NCBI GenBank assembly: GCA_020692205.1
Contig: JAIMKV010000038.1
Location: forward strand, 1-45,493
Length of the DNA stretch: 45,493 nucleotides
From: Myxosarcina sp. GA_180221_E-2-1-MAG-40_15
Lineage (GTDB): Bacteria; Cyanobacteriota; Cyanobacteriia; Cyanobacteriales; Xenococcaceae
Direction: 5' to 3'
The position numbers and the translations under genes are program-made. Below are positions 27,197 through 36,211 of the stretch, piece by piece (positions within the stretch are counted from its first letter, which is position 1; each line of letters opens with the position of its first letter). The notes under the pieces are model-generated. The model was not told where the DNA came from. It ran no database searches and was given only the letters and a program-made list of their open reading frames with translations.

Positions 27197-28753
27197 TCAA
27201 AAAGAAAAAACCGTCCGTAATGTTCCAGAAACAATTGTGCCGTTGCTATCCTGATTAGCTGAATTAGTAACTACTTGTACTAGAGGCGTGATGCGAATAT
27301 TGTCATTGACGGGAAAATTATAAAATGCCTCGATATTAGTCTGAGTCGCATTGCCAATTTTATCAACAATAAAAGGTTGACCGACAGCAATACCACTAAT
27401 CGCACTAGACATAAATAAATCGGGAAAAGCAATCCCCGCCATCCAATAATTAGGGTTAATATCGCCAAAAGCTGTATTATTATAGCTTCCATAGCCATAG
27501 CGTCCAAAAACAGCAACTCGATCTGAAATATCTAGCTCAAAGTTCGCTCCTAAAACTTCAAACCGTTCGCCTAATATATCCCCAGCAGTGTACTGAAAAC
27601 GCATAGTAAAAGCTTCCACTGGAGTAAATTCTAATTCAATTGCACCTTGATAGGGGTCGCCAAATAATCCACCCTCGCTTTCTCCATTAGGATAAAGAAT
27701 ATATCCGATGGGAAAAATACCAGGAGTGAAAAACGAATTATCTGAACTGGTTTCGTCTGCCGATGCAGCTACATAGGCAGCTTTTACTCTAATACTTTCG
27801 ACTGGATTCCACTCAACCGCAGCCCCCGCGCCTAAACCTTGAACGGGAAAAAGAAGGTAATTTTGCACCAATGCCAAGGTAGAAAAGTTTAAAAAGCTGG
27901 GATTGATATAACTATTGGTATCTATGTAGTCTGTCAGGCTGAGCGTTGAGCCAAAGGTTAAATTAAGCTCATCAGACGGAGAAAAAGTATAGTAAAGACG
28001 CGAAATGCCGAACTCTTCTACTGGTGGTTTTGCCGAGTAATCTAGAACACTACCGAAAGTGGGTTCTAGGAATCCTCCTGTATTATCATCAATTCCATTA
28101 CTACCAATTTCTAACCAAGTTACCAATGAATCAGTGCCACTAAAACTCGTGTTGAGAGAAAAAGTAGTTCGATAAATTAAGGTTGCATTAGGGTCTTCAA
28201 TGGTAATTTCTTCACCAGTTACGTCAATAATGCGATCGCCCTTGAACCCTCCTCCTGTGGCTGCTAAGATAACTCTGGTGTTTAGTTTGGTAGTTGTAGA
28301 AAATTGATTAGCTTCTAAAAAATTAGTCCTAGTTTCTAACTCATCTACACGACTTTCAATAGTGGTTAGTTCAGCTTCAAATTCTTGCTTTAGTCTTTGT
28401 AATGTAGCTAAATCATGACTAGATATTAATGTTCGCTCTTGCATTATTAATTTTTCAACTTGCTGAAGCACTTTATTTAATGCAGCTGCAAATTCATAAC
28501 GAGTCATGGCGCGATCGCCTTTAAAGGTAACGGTAACGTCTGGGTAGCCTGTTATTATGCCATAACGCTCAATCAAAAGCTGAATTGCCTGATATGCCCA
28601 GTCAGAAGGAGCAACATCTTTTAGTTTTGATACTGAAGGATACGAAGTTTCGGCAGCATAAGCTAAATAGGGAGGAAGACTTACAAAATTTATACCAATA
28701 ACTAAAGGTAAAAATAGTTTTTTAAAGCACAATAGAGGGTTGATTGTAGACAT
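27197..28753 (-). CDS. SLH-domain iron uptake porin
   Basis: Outer-membrane porin of 518 aa. A signal peptide (about 1-33) is followed by an SLH domain, VSKLKDVAPSDWAYQAIQLL ... ITGYPDVTVTFKGDRAMTRYEFAAALN (about 40-90), that binds peptidoglycan-linked polymer. A coiled-coil follows (about 95-150: LKQEFEAELTTIESRVDELE), then an OprB-like barrel with repeated strands to the C-terminal Phe of TLRTVFSF. This is the main porin architecture of cyanobacteria; members of this group take part in iron uptake. Just downstream of its start the sequence contains a gene remnant on the same strand, so its upstream region has been rearranged. Confidence 0.9.
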   Translation of the reverse strand: MSTINPLLCFKKLFLPLVIGINFVSLPPYLAYAAETSYPSVSKLKDVAPSDWAYQAIQLLIERYGIITGYPDVTVTFKGDRAMTRYEFAAALNKVLQQVEKLIMQERTLISSHDLATLQRLKQEFEAELTTIESRVDELETRTNFLEANQFSTTTKLNTRVILAATGGGFKGDRIIDVTGEEITIEDPNATLIYRTTFSLNTSFSGTDSLVTWLEIGSNGIDDNTGGFLEPTFGSVLDYSAKPPVEEFGISRLYYTFSPSDELNLTFGSTLSLTDYIDTNSYINPSFLNFSTLALVQNYLLFPVQGLGAGAAVEWNPVESIRVKAAYVAASADETSSDNSFFTPGIFPIGYILYPNGESEGGLFGDPYQGAIELEFTPVEAFTMRFQYTAGDILGERFEVLGANFELDISDRVAVFGRYGYGSYNNTAFGDINPNYWMAGIAFPDLFMSSAISGIAVGQPFIVDKIGNATQTNIEAFYNFPVNDNIRITPLVQVVTNSANQDSNGTIVSGTLRTVFSF

Positions 28754-28787
28754 TTTGATTTACTTTGAAAAAGAGTAGCTGACTTAC

Positions 28788-28958
28788 TTAATAAACTTTT
28801 GCGAGAATTTCTAGTTGTGCATCCACTGCTTTTAAAAAAGAGCGATCGCTCTCGTATTTAGAAGAGATACGATTGGCTTGTACCGCAGCCCGAACCAGAT
28901 CGAAAGCAGTAATTCGACCTAAATTGTAGGCATCACTAAGAGCTATAGTTATGTTGTT
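28788..28958 (-). pseudogene. C-terminal remnant of an unidentified gene
   Basis: On the minus strand a 56-codon frame runs from a stop at 28959-28961 to the TAA at 28788 with no ATG, GTG or TTG at its beginning. It reads ALSDAYNLGRITAFDLVRAA, then VQANRISSKYESDRSFLKAV and DAQLEILAKVY. The protein-like, helical composition suggests a real but 5'-truncated gene, cut where the azoR cassette begins. The family is not identified. Confidence 0.5.
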
Positions 28959-28975
28959 TTAGTCATAAAAACTTT

Positions 28976-29596
28976 CTAGCAAGCAGCAAATGCACTAATA
29001 AATTGCTGTATTACTTTACGAGCATCAGCTAAAGACTGTTGACGGGCTTCTTGTCCCATCGCTAAATTCTCGGCATGGATAAAAGTAAGATCTGTAATGC
29101 CAATAAGTTCAAAAATAGCCTGTAAGTATGGTTCTTGAAAATCAAGAGGATGATTAGCGTAACTACCGCCTCTAGTTGTAATAACTAAGATTTTTTTCTT
29201 GTCTTTGACTAAACCTTCATAGCCATTGGAGGTTACGGCAAAGGTGCGTCCTACCCTAACAATCTGATCGATGTAGGCTTTGAAGTTAGCGGGAATAGTG
29301 TAGTTATACATGGGTATACCAAACACACAGACTTTTGCTGCCAAAAATTCATCAATCAATTCGTTAGAAATCTCTATTGCTGTCTTCAATTCTGGTGTTA
29401 GCTGTTCGGCAGGACTAAAGGCTGCTGCAATCCATGGTTCATCAATAAAGGGAACGGGATTATGTCCTAAATCGCGGTAAATAATTTTGTCTTCAGGATA
29501 AGTTTGTTGCCAAGTACGATTAAATTCGGCGGTTAAGGCGCGAGACAAAGAGCGATCGCCTCTAGGACTAGAATCAAGATGGAGAATATGTTTCAC
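28976..29596 (-). CDS. azoR: FMN-dependent NADH:azoreductase/quinone reductase
   Basis: Flavodoxin-like cytosolic enzyme of 206 aa that reduces quinones and azo compounds with NADH. Seen: ILHLDSSPRGDRSLSR at the N-terminus (phosphate loop of FMN), VCVFGIPMYNYTIPANFKAYIDQIVR (about 90-115), ILVITTRGGSY (about 136), and ITDLTFIHAENLAMG (about 168), all in the order of AzoR. Length is normal (about 200 aa). Its start overlaps the end of the frameshifted MFS gene by 23 bp, so both were once one transcript, facing away from the MocR-like regulator. It remains intact while the two other genes of the cassette are broken. Confidence 0.92.
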   Translation of the reverse strand: MKHILHLDSSPRGDRSLSRALTAEFNRTWQQTYPEDKIIYRDLGHNPVPFIDEPWIAAAFSPAEQLTPELKTAIEISNELIDEFLAAKVCVFGIPMYNYTIPANFKAYIDQIVRVGRTFAVTSNGYEGLVKDKKKILVITTRGGSYANHPLDFQEPYLQAIFELIGITDLTFIHAENLAMGQEARQQSLADARKVIQQFISAFAAC

Positions 29597-30706
29597 GTTG
29601 ATAATTAAGAATCAGGAAAATATTGCTAATGGTTAATATTGCTCCAAAACCAAACAGGGTATTAATAACGCCCAGATTTTCAGAGAGAAAGCCGATCGCA
29701 ACTACGGGCAAACCATAACCGAGATAAGCGCAGACAAAATAACCCGATGTCACCCTAGCCGATTGCGAACCTGCAATCTTTACTACTTGAGCTAATCCAC
29801 CTAAGTAAGTAAATCCATAACAAGCCGTACCAGCGATCGCCACTCCTGCTATAACTAAACCCAAAACATTGAGCCAAGCCCCACAAGTGAAGGTAAGATA
29901 GCCAATAACGAGCAAAATAGAGCCTAGTTGTAGCGATCGCCTTGCTTCTAACTTACGAGCCAAAGATTGAATCAAAACCCCAGAAATCACGAAAATAAAC
30001 AACATCGCACCCGACCAATTGGGTAGACCATATTGTTTTAACTGTTCTGGAACAATGATGCCGACAATTCCTGCTAAAGACCAAGCTAGAGCGATCGCTA
30101 TTCCTGCCGAGATAGTACCTTTAGGAAAGCTAGGCAAGCGAATTAATTTCTCTTTAGAAGTAGGTTGTTCTGGTAGTTTAATACTCAAACCTATACAACC
30201 TAAAAGTAAGCAAAAGATCGACCAGTAACTAATTGGAACTAGAGAGTCTTGATACAACAAAACCCCATTAGTAAACAAAGCACCGCTAGAGAAACCCAAT
30301 GCAGTTGTTAAACTAACTATGGCAGCAACCGAAGTAGATTTTTGGGGCATCAAAGCCGATAAATATGCCGTACCTGTACCCGTAATCAAACCAATGGCGA
30401 TTCCTTGTAAGACGCGAGTAGCAAACAAAGCGTAATATTGGGATAGGGAACAACCAAAAACGTAGCAATAGTAGCTAAGAACAAACTGGCTACTATTGTC
30501 TTTTTACGTCCCAGGCGCTCGCTTATTCCTCCGAGTAAAATTAAAGTTGGTAATAAACCTGTGATATAGATAGCAAAAGCAACGGCGGAAACTCCACTAC
30601 CATAACCTGCTAACTGGGCATAAGTTTCATAGAGAGGAACTTGTAAATTAGTGGAATGGGCTATCAGAAAAATCGCTGCGCCGACAATTGATGCGGATCG
30701 TTTCAT
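29574..30706 (-). pseudogene. MFS transporter, broken by a frameshift
   Basis: A 12-helix-type major facilitator whose frame breaks once. The first part (30706 to about 30430) has MKRSASIVGAAIFLIAHSTN and motif A as GGISERLGRKKTI, ending in VVPYPNITL. The second part, in another frame from about 30428 to 29574, continues without a gap as LFATRVLQGIAIGLITGTGT. Adding one base near 30429-30431 restores a single frame, so the lesion is equivalent to a 1-nt deletion. The DHA-type fold suggests drug or metabolite efflux. Regulated probably by the divergent MocR-like gene. A sequencing error cannot be excluded, but the neighbour is also broken. Confidence 0.8.
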
Positions 30707-30804
30707 CTGTTTTGATTGAGGCAATATCCAGCTATCGTAAAAGGGAAATTGGTTTCACTCAATAGCCACTTTTAGATCTTTTCTTAAGTCCACTTATATT
30801 GAAT

Positions 30805-32260
30805 ATGGATTTTGTTATTACCCTTGATCGCGATTCTAGTATTCCTCTGTACTCTCAAGTTGCCGAAGAAATACGCCAAGCTATCTTGCAAGGAAGACTA
30901 AAACCAAAGCAAAAACTACCTTCATCCCGTACCTTGGCTGAGTCACTAGGAATATCTCGTATCATTGTTACCCAAAGCTACGAACAGCTAACCAGCGAAG
31001 GATATTTAGAAACACTAAAAGGTTCTGGTACTTATGTCTGCTCTCAACTTCCCGATCATTGGCTAACAAACCAAGCAAAAGAGCGATCGCCACAAAACAA
31101 CTCTCAGCTTTTATCTTCTCTCTCTGATTATGGACGCAGTTTAATCAAAGCAGATAATTCAGAAGCATTAGAACCAGTAGCCGAAATTAGCTTTCGCTAT
31201 GGCAATCCTGCTACCGAACAGTTTCCCGTTAAAATTTGGCGTAAATTATTATCTCGTAATTGTCACTATATCCCAGCAGTATTTACCATTAAGAAAAGCG
31301 ATCGCCGATTATTTGGCTCGTTCTCGCGGTGTTCATTGTCAAGCAGAACAAGTTCTGATTATCAATGGTTCTCAGCAAGGATTGGACTTAATGACACGCT
31401 TATTCGTTCAGCCTGGAGATTGGGTTGCGGTGGAAGAACCTGGTTATATTAGCGTTCGTCAGTGTTTTTTGGGACAAAGGGCTGAAATTCAGCCGATTTC
31501 TGTAGACGTAAAGGGATTAAAGGTAGATGTTTTAAATCAATGCACTCAACAATTTAAACTGATTTACGTTACACCTTCCCATCAATTTCCAACAGGAGTA
31601 GTTTTATCTTTATCTCGAAGATTAGCCTTACTACAATGGGCGCAGAAAACTGGTACGCTAATTTTGGAAGACGACTACGATAGCGAGTTTCGCTATGATA
31701 AAAGTCCAATTCCCTCATTACAAAGCTTAGACCGTAATGACTCAGTAGTTTATATTGGCAGCTTCTCTAAAATCCTCTTTCCTTCTCTACGAATCGGTTA
31801 TCTAGTAGTCCCACCTGCATTAATACCTATTGTGTGCCAAGCAAGATGGTTATGCGATCGCTTCACTCCTTTAGTAGAACAATATGCTTTGACAGATTTT
31901 ATTACAGAGGGACATTTTGAACGGCATATTCGACGCATACGCCGCTTTTATAATCAGCGTCGTCAAGTTCTAGTTAAAGCTATTAATCAATATTTAGGAG
32001 AACGAGCCACAATTTTAGGAGAAAATGCGGGAATCCATTTGATTGTAAAACTACATACCCAACTTAGTGAAGAAGAGATGATCAAATCTGCCCATAAAGT
32101 AGGAGTAGGAATCATAGGTCTTACACCTTATTATCTTCAAGCTAATACGACAAAAGAGTTCATTTTTGGCTATTCCAGTCTTTCAGAATCACAAATTATC
32201 GAAGGTATTTACAGGTTGGCTAATATGAAAGAGTTTAGATGCAATGCAGCAAACAAATAA
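30805..32260 (+). pseudogene. MocR/PdxR-type GntR-aminotransferase regulator, frameshifted
   Basis: N-terminal winged helix of the GntR type (IPLYSQVAEEIRQAILQGRL, LPSSRTLAESLGISR, LETLKGSGTYV) followed by an aminotransferase-like domain (GSQQGLDLMTRLFVQPGDWVAVEEPGYISVRQ, ILEDDYDSEFRY, the PLP lysine in IGSFSKILFPSLRIGY). The frame changes near 31255-31285. Family members have about 16 residues between the LLSRxC and YxPLRxAIxxYL motifs; here only 16 nt separate them, so about 32 nt (3n+2) seem lost, which explains the frameshift as a real deletion. ATG start at 30805. Divergent from the broken MFS gene, with about 100 bp between them. Confidence 0.8.
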
Positions 32261-32503
32261 ATATTTAATTTACTAATACTTTTCATTTAGATAAATTTAT
32301 CTTAATTCAATTTTAAGCTTGAAATGCTTAGATATAAAGATTTTGGGCTATATTGCACCCTAGTGACAGCTCCGCGCTTATTTCTCCTTAAATGCTGCAA
32401 TGACTGGTAGCTAGGACAAATTCATAGTTTGATTGTGCGATTAGATAAATAAGTCTACTATTTATTAAGGTTTACAAATAGAAATAAGAGGAAATAAAAA
32501 TTT
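32261..32503. other. Intergenic region upstream of psb34
   Basis: About 240 AT-rich bases presumably with the psb34 promoter. An AGAGGA ribosome-binding site lies about 10 nt before the ATG. Nothing else seen. Confidence 0.35.
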
Positions 32504-32683
32504 ATGCCTTATACAGAAGAAGAAGGTGGATTACTCAATAATTTTGCTAGAGAACCTCAAATGTATACAGCAGATGAACCAAATTCAACTGAAAAACGCA
32601 ATTACGTTATCTTCGGCGTTTTAGCGTTTTTACTTTTGGGTGGGGTCATTGCAGTTGCGGTATATGCTTCAGGTGCAAGCTAA
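32504..32683 (+). CDS. psb34: Photosystem II assembly protein Psb34
   Basis: 59-aa thylakoid membrane protein. The N-terminal MPYTEEEGGLLNNFAREP is the diagnostic Psb34 pattern, followed by a polar stretch and a single membrane helix (YVIFGVLAFLLLGGVIAVAV, about 34-53). Psb34 binds the RC47 assembly intermediate through its N-terminal arm at CP47 and is related to the single-helix HliP class. A good ribosome-binding site (AAGAGGA) and a hairpin after the gene support a real transcription unit. It lies directly upstream of the cyanoP (psbP-like) gene. Confidence 0.9.
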   Translation: MPYTEEEGGLLNNFAREPQMYTADEPNSTEKRNYVIFGVLAFLLLGGVIAVAVYASGAS

Positions 32684-32724
32684 GTTTTTAATTATTAAAT
32701 TTCCGAGAAGCTATGATGATTTTG

Positions 32725-32756
32725 CCCCATGTTTAATTAGGGCATGGGGTATTTCT
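32725..32756 (+). terminator. Terminator hairpin after psb34
   Basis: CCCCATG (32725-32731) pairs with CATGGGG (32743-32749) around an 11-nt loop, followed by TATTTCT. The T-run is weak, so it may attenuate rather than stop transcription into cyanoP. Confidence 0.6.
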
Positions 32757-32826
32757 ACCTTATGAGACAATAAAAATTAAAAATTATCACATCAAAAAAT
32801 AAATTTATCGAGGTAATTAAATAAAA

Positions 32827-33381
32827 ATGTTTAAGTCGTTCTTGGCTGGATTATTAATTGTTTTGAGCTTAGTAATATCCAGCTGTTCAACGGGAGTAAG
32901 CGGATTACAAAGCTATGTTAATACTAGCAAGGGATATGAGTTTCTTTATCCTAACGGTTGGATTCCCGTTAATTTAGGAACATCTGCTAGAAAAACTGTA
33001 GATGTCGTTTTTCGCGATCTGGTAGAAAGAACCGAAAATCTTAGCGTAATTATTAATGACGTTCCTGAAGACAAAACTTTAGAAGATTTAGGTAGCCCAT
33101 CAGAAGTTGGATATCGGCTGCTTAAGGTAATTAATAGTACTCCAGAATCTGAAAGAGAAGCCGAGTTTATTCGGGCTGAGTCTCGGGAAAATAAAGATCA
33201 GAAGTACTATCTTTTAGAGTATGAAGAGAATTTACCCGAACAGGGAGAAAGACACAATATTGCTAGCGTTGCGGTTAGCAGAGGCAAGATTTTCACTTTT
33301 AATTTATCTACTCCGCAAAGGCGTTGGGATAAAGTTAAAGATAGTTTTGAAATCGCAGCTAAATCTTTTACTGTTCGATAA
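32827..33381 (+). CDS. Photosystem II assembly lipoprotein CyanoP (PsbP family)
   Basis: Lumenal lipoprotein of 184 aa. The signal segment MFKSFLAGLLIVLSLVISSC ends in a lipobox with the Cys at residue 20. The PsbP domain follows: SKGYEFLYPNGWIPVN (about 34-49), VVFRDLVERTENLSVIINDV (about 61-80), EVGYRLLKVI, EYEENLP, and the C-terminal QRRWDKVKDSFEIAAKSF. CyanoP associates with early PSII assembly intermediates near D2. It follows psb34 by about 140 bp and precedes maf on the same strand. Known cyanobacterial name is psbP/psbP2. Confidence 0.92.
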   Translation: MFKSFLAGLLIVLSLVISSCSTGVSGLQSYVNTSKGYEFLYPNGWIPVNLGTSARKTVDVVFRDLVERTENLSVIINDVPEDKTLEDLGSPSEVGYRLLKVINSTPESEREAEFIRAESRENKDQKYYLLEYEENLPEQGERHNIASVAVSRGKIFTFNLSTPQRRWDKVKDSFEIAAKSFTVR

Positions 33382-33477
33382 CTTTATAAGGGATAAAGGG
33401 TGAAGATATTTCCCTGTCTTTAGGAACGATTTGTTTGTATAATCTCTGCAATCAGTCCAGCGAATGATTAAGAGTAT

Positions 33478-34083
33478 ATGAGTGTAAATAATGCGTCCCC
33501 GCGTTTTGTTTTGGCTTCAGCTTCTCCTGCTCGTTTAAAATTGCTGCGAATGGTAGGAATTGAGCCTATTGTTTGCCAGAGCAATTTTGATGAAGATCAA
33601 ATACAGATAGAAGAAGTTGAAAAGTTAGTGACAACCCTAGCCAAATACAAGGCTGAAGCTGTCGCACCTCAATTTGAAAATGCTCTAGTTCTGGGATGCG
33701 ATTCGGTATTAACAGTAAACGATCGCATTTATGGTAAACCAGAATCGCCGCAAATGGCGATCGCTCGCTGGCGAGTCATGCGCGGCAAAACAGGAACAAT
33801 TTATACAGGTCATGCTTTAATCGATCTCAAGCAGCAAAGACAAATTATCCGATGCGGTGTGACTAAGGTTTACTTTGCTGAGATCAGCGATCGCACTATC
33901 GAAGCCTATATTGCTACTGGCGAACCTCTCAAATGTGCTGGTGGCTTTGCTTTAGAGGGAAAAGGCGGAATGTTTGTCGAGAAAATTGAAGGCTGCCATA
34001 GCAACGTAATTGGCTTAAGTCTGCCCCTACTTTACCAAATGCTGGAAAACTTGGGCTATAATGTCACCAACTTTTGGCAATAG
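33478..34083 (+). CDS. maf: Maf family nucleotide pyrophosphatase
   Basis: Cytosolic house-cleaning nucleotide pyrophosphatase of 201 aa that hydrolyses non-canonical or pyrimidine nucleoside triphosphates. The signature [16 protein letters not shown] (about 12-27), [24 protein letters not shown] (about 82-98), [18 protein letters not shown] (about 103-120) and [12 protein letters not shown] (about 163-174) all match the family. The adjacent psb34-cyanoP pair and this gene form a plausible same-strand unit, though each has its own spacer of about 100 bp. Confidence 0.94.
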   Translation: MSVNNASPRFVLASASPARLKLLRMVGIEPIVCQSNFDEDQIQIEEVEKLVTTLAKYKAEAVAPQFENALVLGCDSVLTVNDRIYGKPESPQMAIARWRVMRGKTGTIYTGHALIDLKQQRQIIRCGVTKVYFAEISDRTIEAYIATGEPLKCAGGFALEGKGGMFVEKIEGCHSNVIGLSLPLLYQMLENLGYNVTNFWQ

Positions 34084-34170
34084 CCAGTTGGTTGAATATT
34101 TTCAGACCAGCTAATCGACTAAAAATATTTATGTTATCAGCTTTGCTATGCTGAACTCTGACAATTATTT

Positions 34171-34515
34171 ATGGCATTAAACAGAGAAATAAGCGCCAAA
34201 AATCAAGCCAATGAAATATTAACAGCTTTGAACGTCGCCTTGAGTGAGGCTGTAGAACTAGAAGTCTCTACCTACATAGATTTTGATTTAGATCGAAGAG
34301 AATCGTTATCAGTCAGTCGTTTTCATACCCGCATCAACCTATTTGACGGGACGGTAGATCATGAAATTGATCTTAAATTGATTGACAATCCTGCCTATAG
34401 CGAACTACAACAATGGCATATTGAGCAGGTACGCCAAAGGGAAAATTCCTTAATCAAGAATATTACCAGCTTAGAGCAGATGCGCCGTATTCTTCTCAAG
34501 CATAAACGTAACTAA
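34171..34515 (+). CDS. Conserved hypothetical protein, paralogue of the next gene
   Basis: Protein of 114 aa, function unknown. Helical N-terminus (AKNQANEILTALNVALSEAVEL), a strand segment (STYIDFDL), then TRINLFDGTVDHEIDLKLI and LQQWHIEQVRQRENSLIKNI. It aligns with residues 1-110 of the following gene over the block R-x-N-L-x-x-G-x-V-x-H-E-I-x-x-K-L then H-x-x-Q-V. The spacing between the two genes is about 80 bp on the same strand, so this looks like an old tandem duplication in an operon. Confidence 0.7.
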   Translation: MALNREISAKNQANEILTALNVALSEAVELEVSTYIDFDLDRRESLSVSRFHTRINLFDGTVDHEIDLKLIDNPAYSELQQWHIEQVRQRENSLIKNITSLEQMRRILLKHKRN

Positions 34516-34595
34516 CAATTACTTAGGTATAGCTAGCTTGATTGAATTACGTAGCTAATCCAAATCTAATATTCCACTTCTTAAGGTTAAAACCG

Positions 34596-35393
34596 ATGAC
34601 ATCAAGCAAAGATTTTAAACAGGCAATCAGAGCCGGTAATATTAATGAGGCGTTTCTTGTCGCCATGAGCAACGCACCAGAATTAAAGATCACCACCAAA
34701 ATAATTACCGCAGAGGGACAGCAAATAGATGCCGAGGGATCCCAGGTTGACAATTATTTACGCACTCAGATCAATTTGATTGAGGGAAAAGTCGAGCATG
34801 AAATTGGGGAAAAGCTAACAGGCGATCGCTATGCGGAAATTAAGCAGTTTCATCTTCAGCAAGTGACTCAGGGACATCAGACGATTCAACACAATTTAAT
34901 TAGTCTGCAAAAAATGTTTCAGCTCATGTCGTCTTTTCAACAACAGCAAGGCTCAAATCATTCAAGCTGGGTTGATATTGCTGCTGACGTTACGCGAGAA
35001 TCTTTACCTGCCGAACCTAATAGCGATCAACTCTATGGGAATAAAGTTCCTAATGCTCTAGCAGCAGGAAAACCCGCTAACAAGACTCAAACAAGTGCGC
35101 CAGAAGTCAAGCTAGATCCTCAGACAGAAAATCTTGAACCTCAACTACCATCTTTTGAAGAAGAAGACGAGAGCCTTGTTAACGATCTTTTATCTCTAGC
35201 CGATCTTGATGAAGATTCTGAGCTAGAAGAGAACCTAGAAGAGCAGGCAGACTGGAGCGAGTGGCTAGAAGATGATCCTGAAGTCAACACTAAAGTTTTC
35301 GACCTCAAATCACTCAATCTCCGAGAAGCCAAGGAAAATTGGCAAAACTGGGAAGCGGAAAATCATGCTGCTGAGGCTCAATCAGATGATTAA
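34596..35393 (+). CDS. Conserved hypothetical protein with acidic C-terminal region
   Basis: Protein of 265 aa, function unknown. Residues 1-110 are homologous to the previous gene (NEAFLVAMSNAPELKITTKI, TQINLIEGKVEHEIGEKL, FHLQQVTQGHQTIQHNLISL). The rest (about 165-265) is very acidic: FEEEDESLVNDLLSLADLDE and ELEENLEEQADWSEWLEDD, then LKSLNLREAKENWQNWE. Such a tail suggests an interaction surface. I start at ATG 34596; the in-frame TTG at 34542 is less likely. It precedes two further hypothetical genes on the same strand (gaps about 70 bp each). Confidence 0.7.
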   Translation: MTSSKDFKQAIRAGNINEAFLVAMSNAPELKITTKIITAEGQQIDAEGSQVDNYLRTQINLIEGKVEHEIGEKLTGDRYAEIKQFHLQQVTQGHQTIQHNLISLQKMFQLMSSFQQQQGSNHSSWVDIAADVTRESLPAEPNSDQLYGNKVPNALAAGKPANKTQTSAPEVKLDPQTENLEPQLPSFEEEDESLVNDLLSLADLDEDSELEENLEEQADWSEWLEDDPEVNTKVFDLKSLNLREAKENWQNWEAENHAAEAQSDD

Positions 35394-35464
35394 TAGGTGA
35401 TCCTGGCAATGTTCTATCTGGCTAAAGCTTGGCATTTCTTATTCTATTACCCAGTACCTAGTCC

Positions 35465-36139
35465 ATGAATTATAATCTGCTGGAAAATATTACTGCTGTG
35501 GAAATCAGTACCGTCATCGTTAAAGAAATTGTAGACGAGATGTTTATTCCTTGGGAAGTTTATCAAGCTATATATTATCTTTCCCGTTCTGATTTGGAAC
35601 AGTCGACAATTGGTTGGTCGTTAAGAAATCGTTATCTACAGTTGCGGCGACAATTAGAATTAGCCTATTGTTTGTTACTAGTTGATCCCAATTCGCAACT
35701 ATATAATCGCACTCAGACAGCAGAAATCAAACGAGATTTGTCGATTTTAAGCCAGAAAAACGCTGCTTGGGAAACTATACCTACCAGGTTGCCAGCGCCA
35801 ATTCCTAGCGGTCGTGATCAAACAATGTCTTCAGTAAACAGGCTGTTTAAAGATCATCAGTTTATTAATGTCCTGCAACAGCTCAATCAACGCAAAGTTG
35901 CTCTTGATCGACGCGATCGCATTTTACGCGATTCAGTTCATCAGAACAATATCACTGATACTACCTACGCTCAAACTTCTTTACAGCTCAACGGCAAAAT
36001 TATTAACCGCTATTCTCAGGCAATTTTAGGACGTAGCGATCGCGATCTTTTACTCCAGCTTCACGAACAGTCAACCACTACAGGAGAACAACAGTGGCGA
36101 GGTTTGGTTCAATTTTTGCTTTCTTTGATTGCCAAATAG
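35465..36139 (+). CDS. Conserved hypothetical helical protein
   Basis: Cytosolic protein of 224 aa, mostly alpha-helical, with no membrane segment. Features are RNRYLQLRRQLELAYCLLLV (about 52-71), a basic stretch with LNQRKVALDRRDRILRDSVH (about 139-158), and a C-terminal LLQLHEQSTTTGEQQWRGLV. Not assignable to a known family. Third in the run of four same-strand genes between maf and valS, with short gaps. Confidence 0.65.
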   Translation: MNYNLLENITAVEISTVIVKEIVDEMFIPWEVYQAIYYLSRSDLEQSTIGWSLRNRYLQLRRQLELAYCLLLVDPNSQLYNRTQTAEIKRDLSILSQKNAAWETIPTRLPAPIPSGRDQTMSSVNRLFKDHQFINVLQQLNQRKVALDRRDRILRDSVHQNNITDTTYAQTSLQLNGKIINRYSQAILGRSDRDLLLQLHEQSTTTGEQQWRGLVQFLLSLIAK

Positions 36140-36211
36140 TCATTGGGTCATTGGATCATAACTTTATTTAAAGTCATTATCCGTACTTGATCTTACCCAC
36201 ATAAAAATCAA

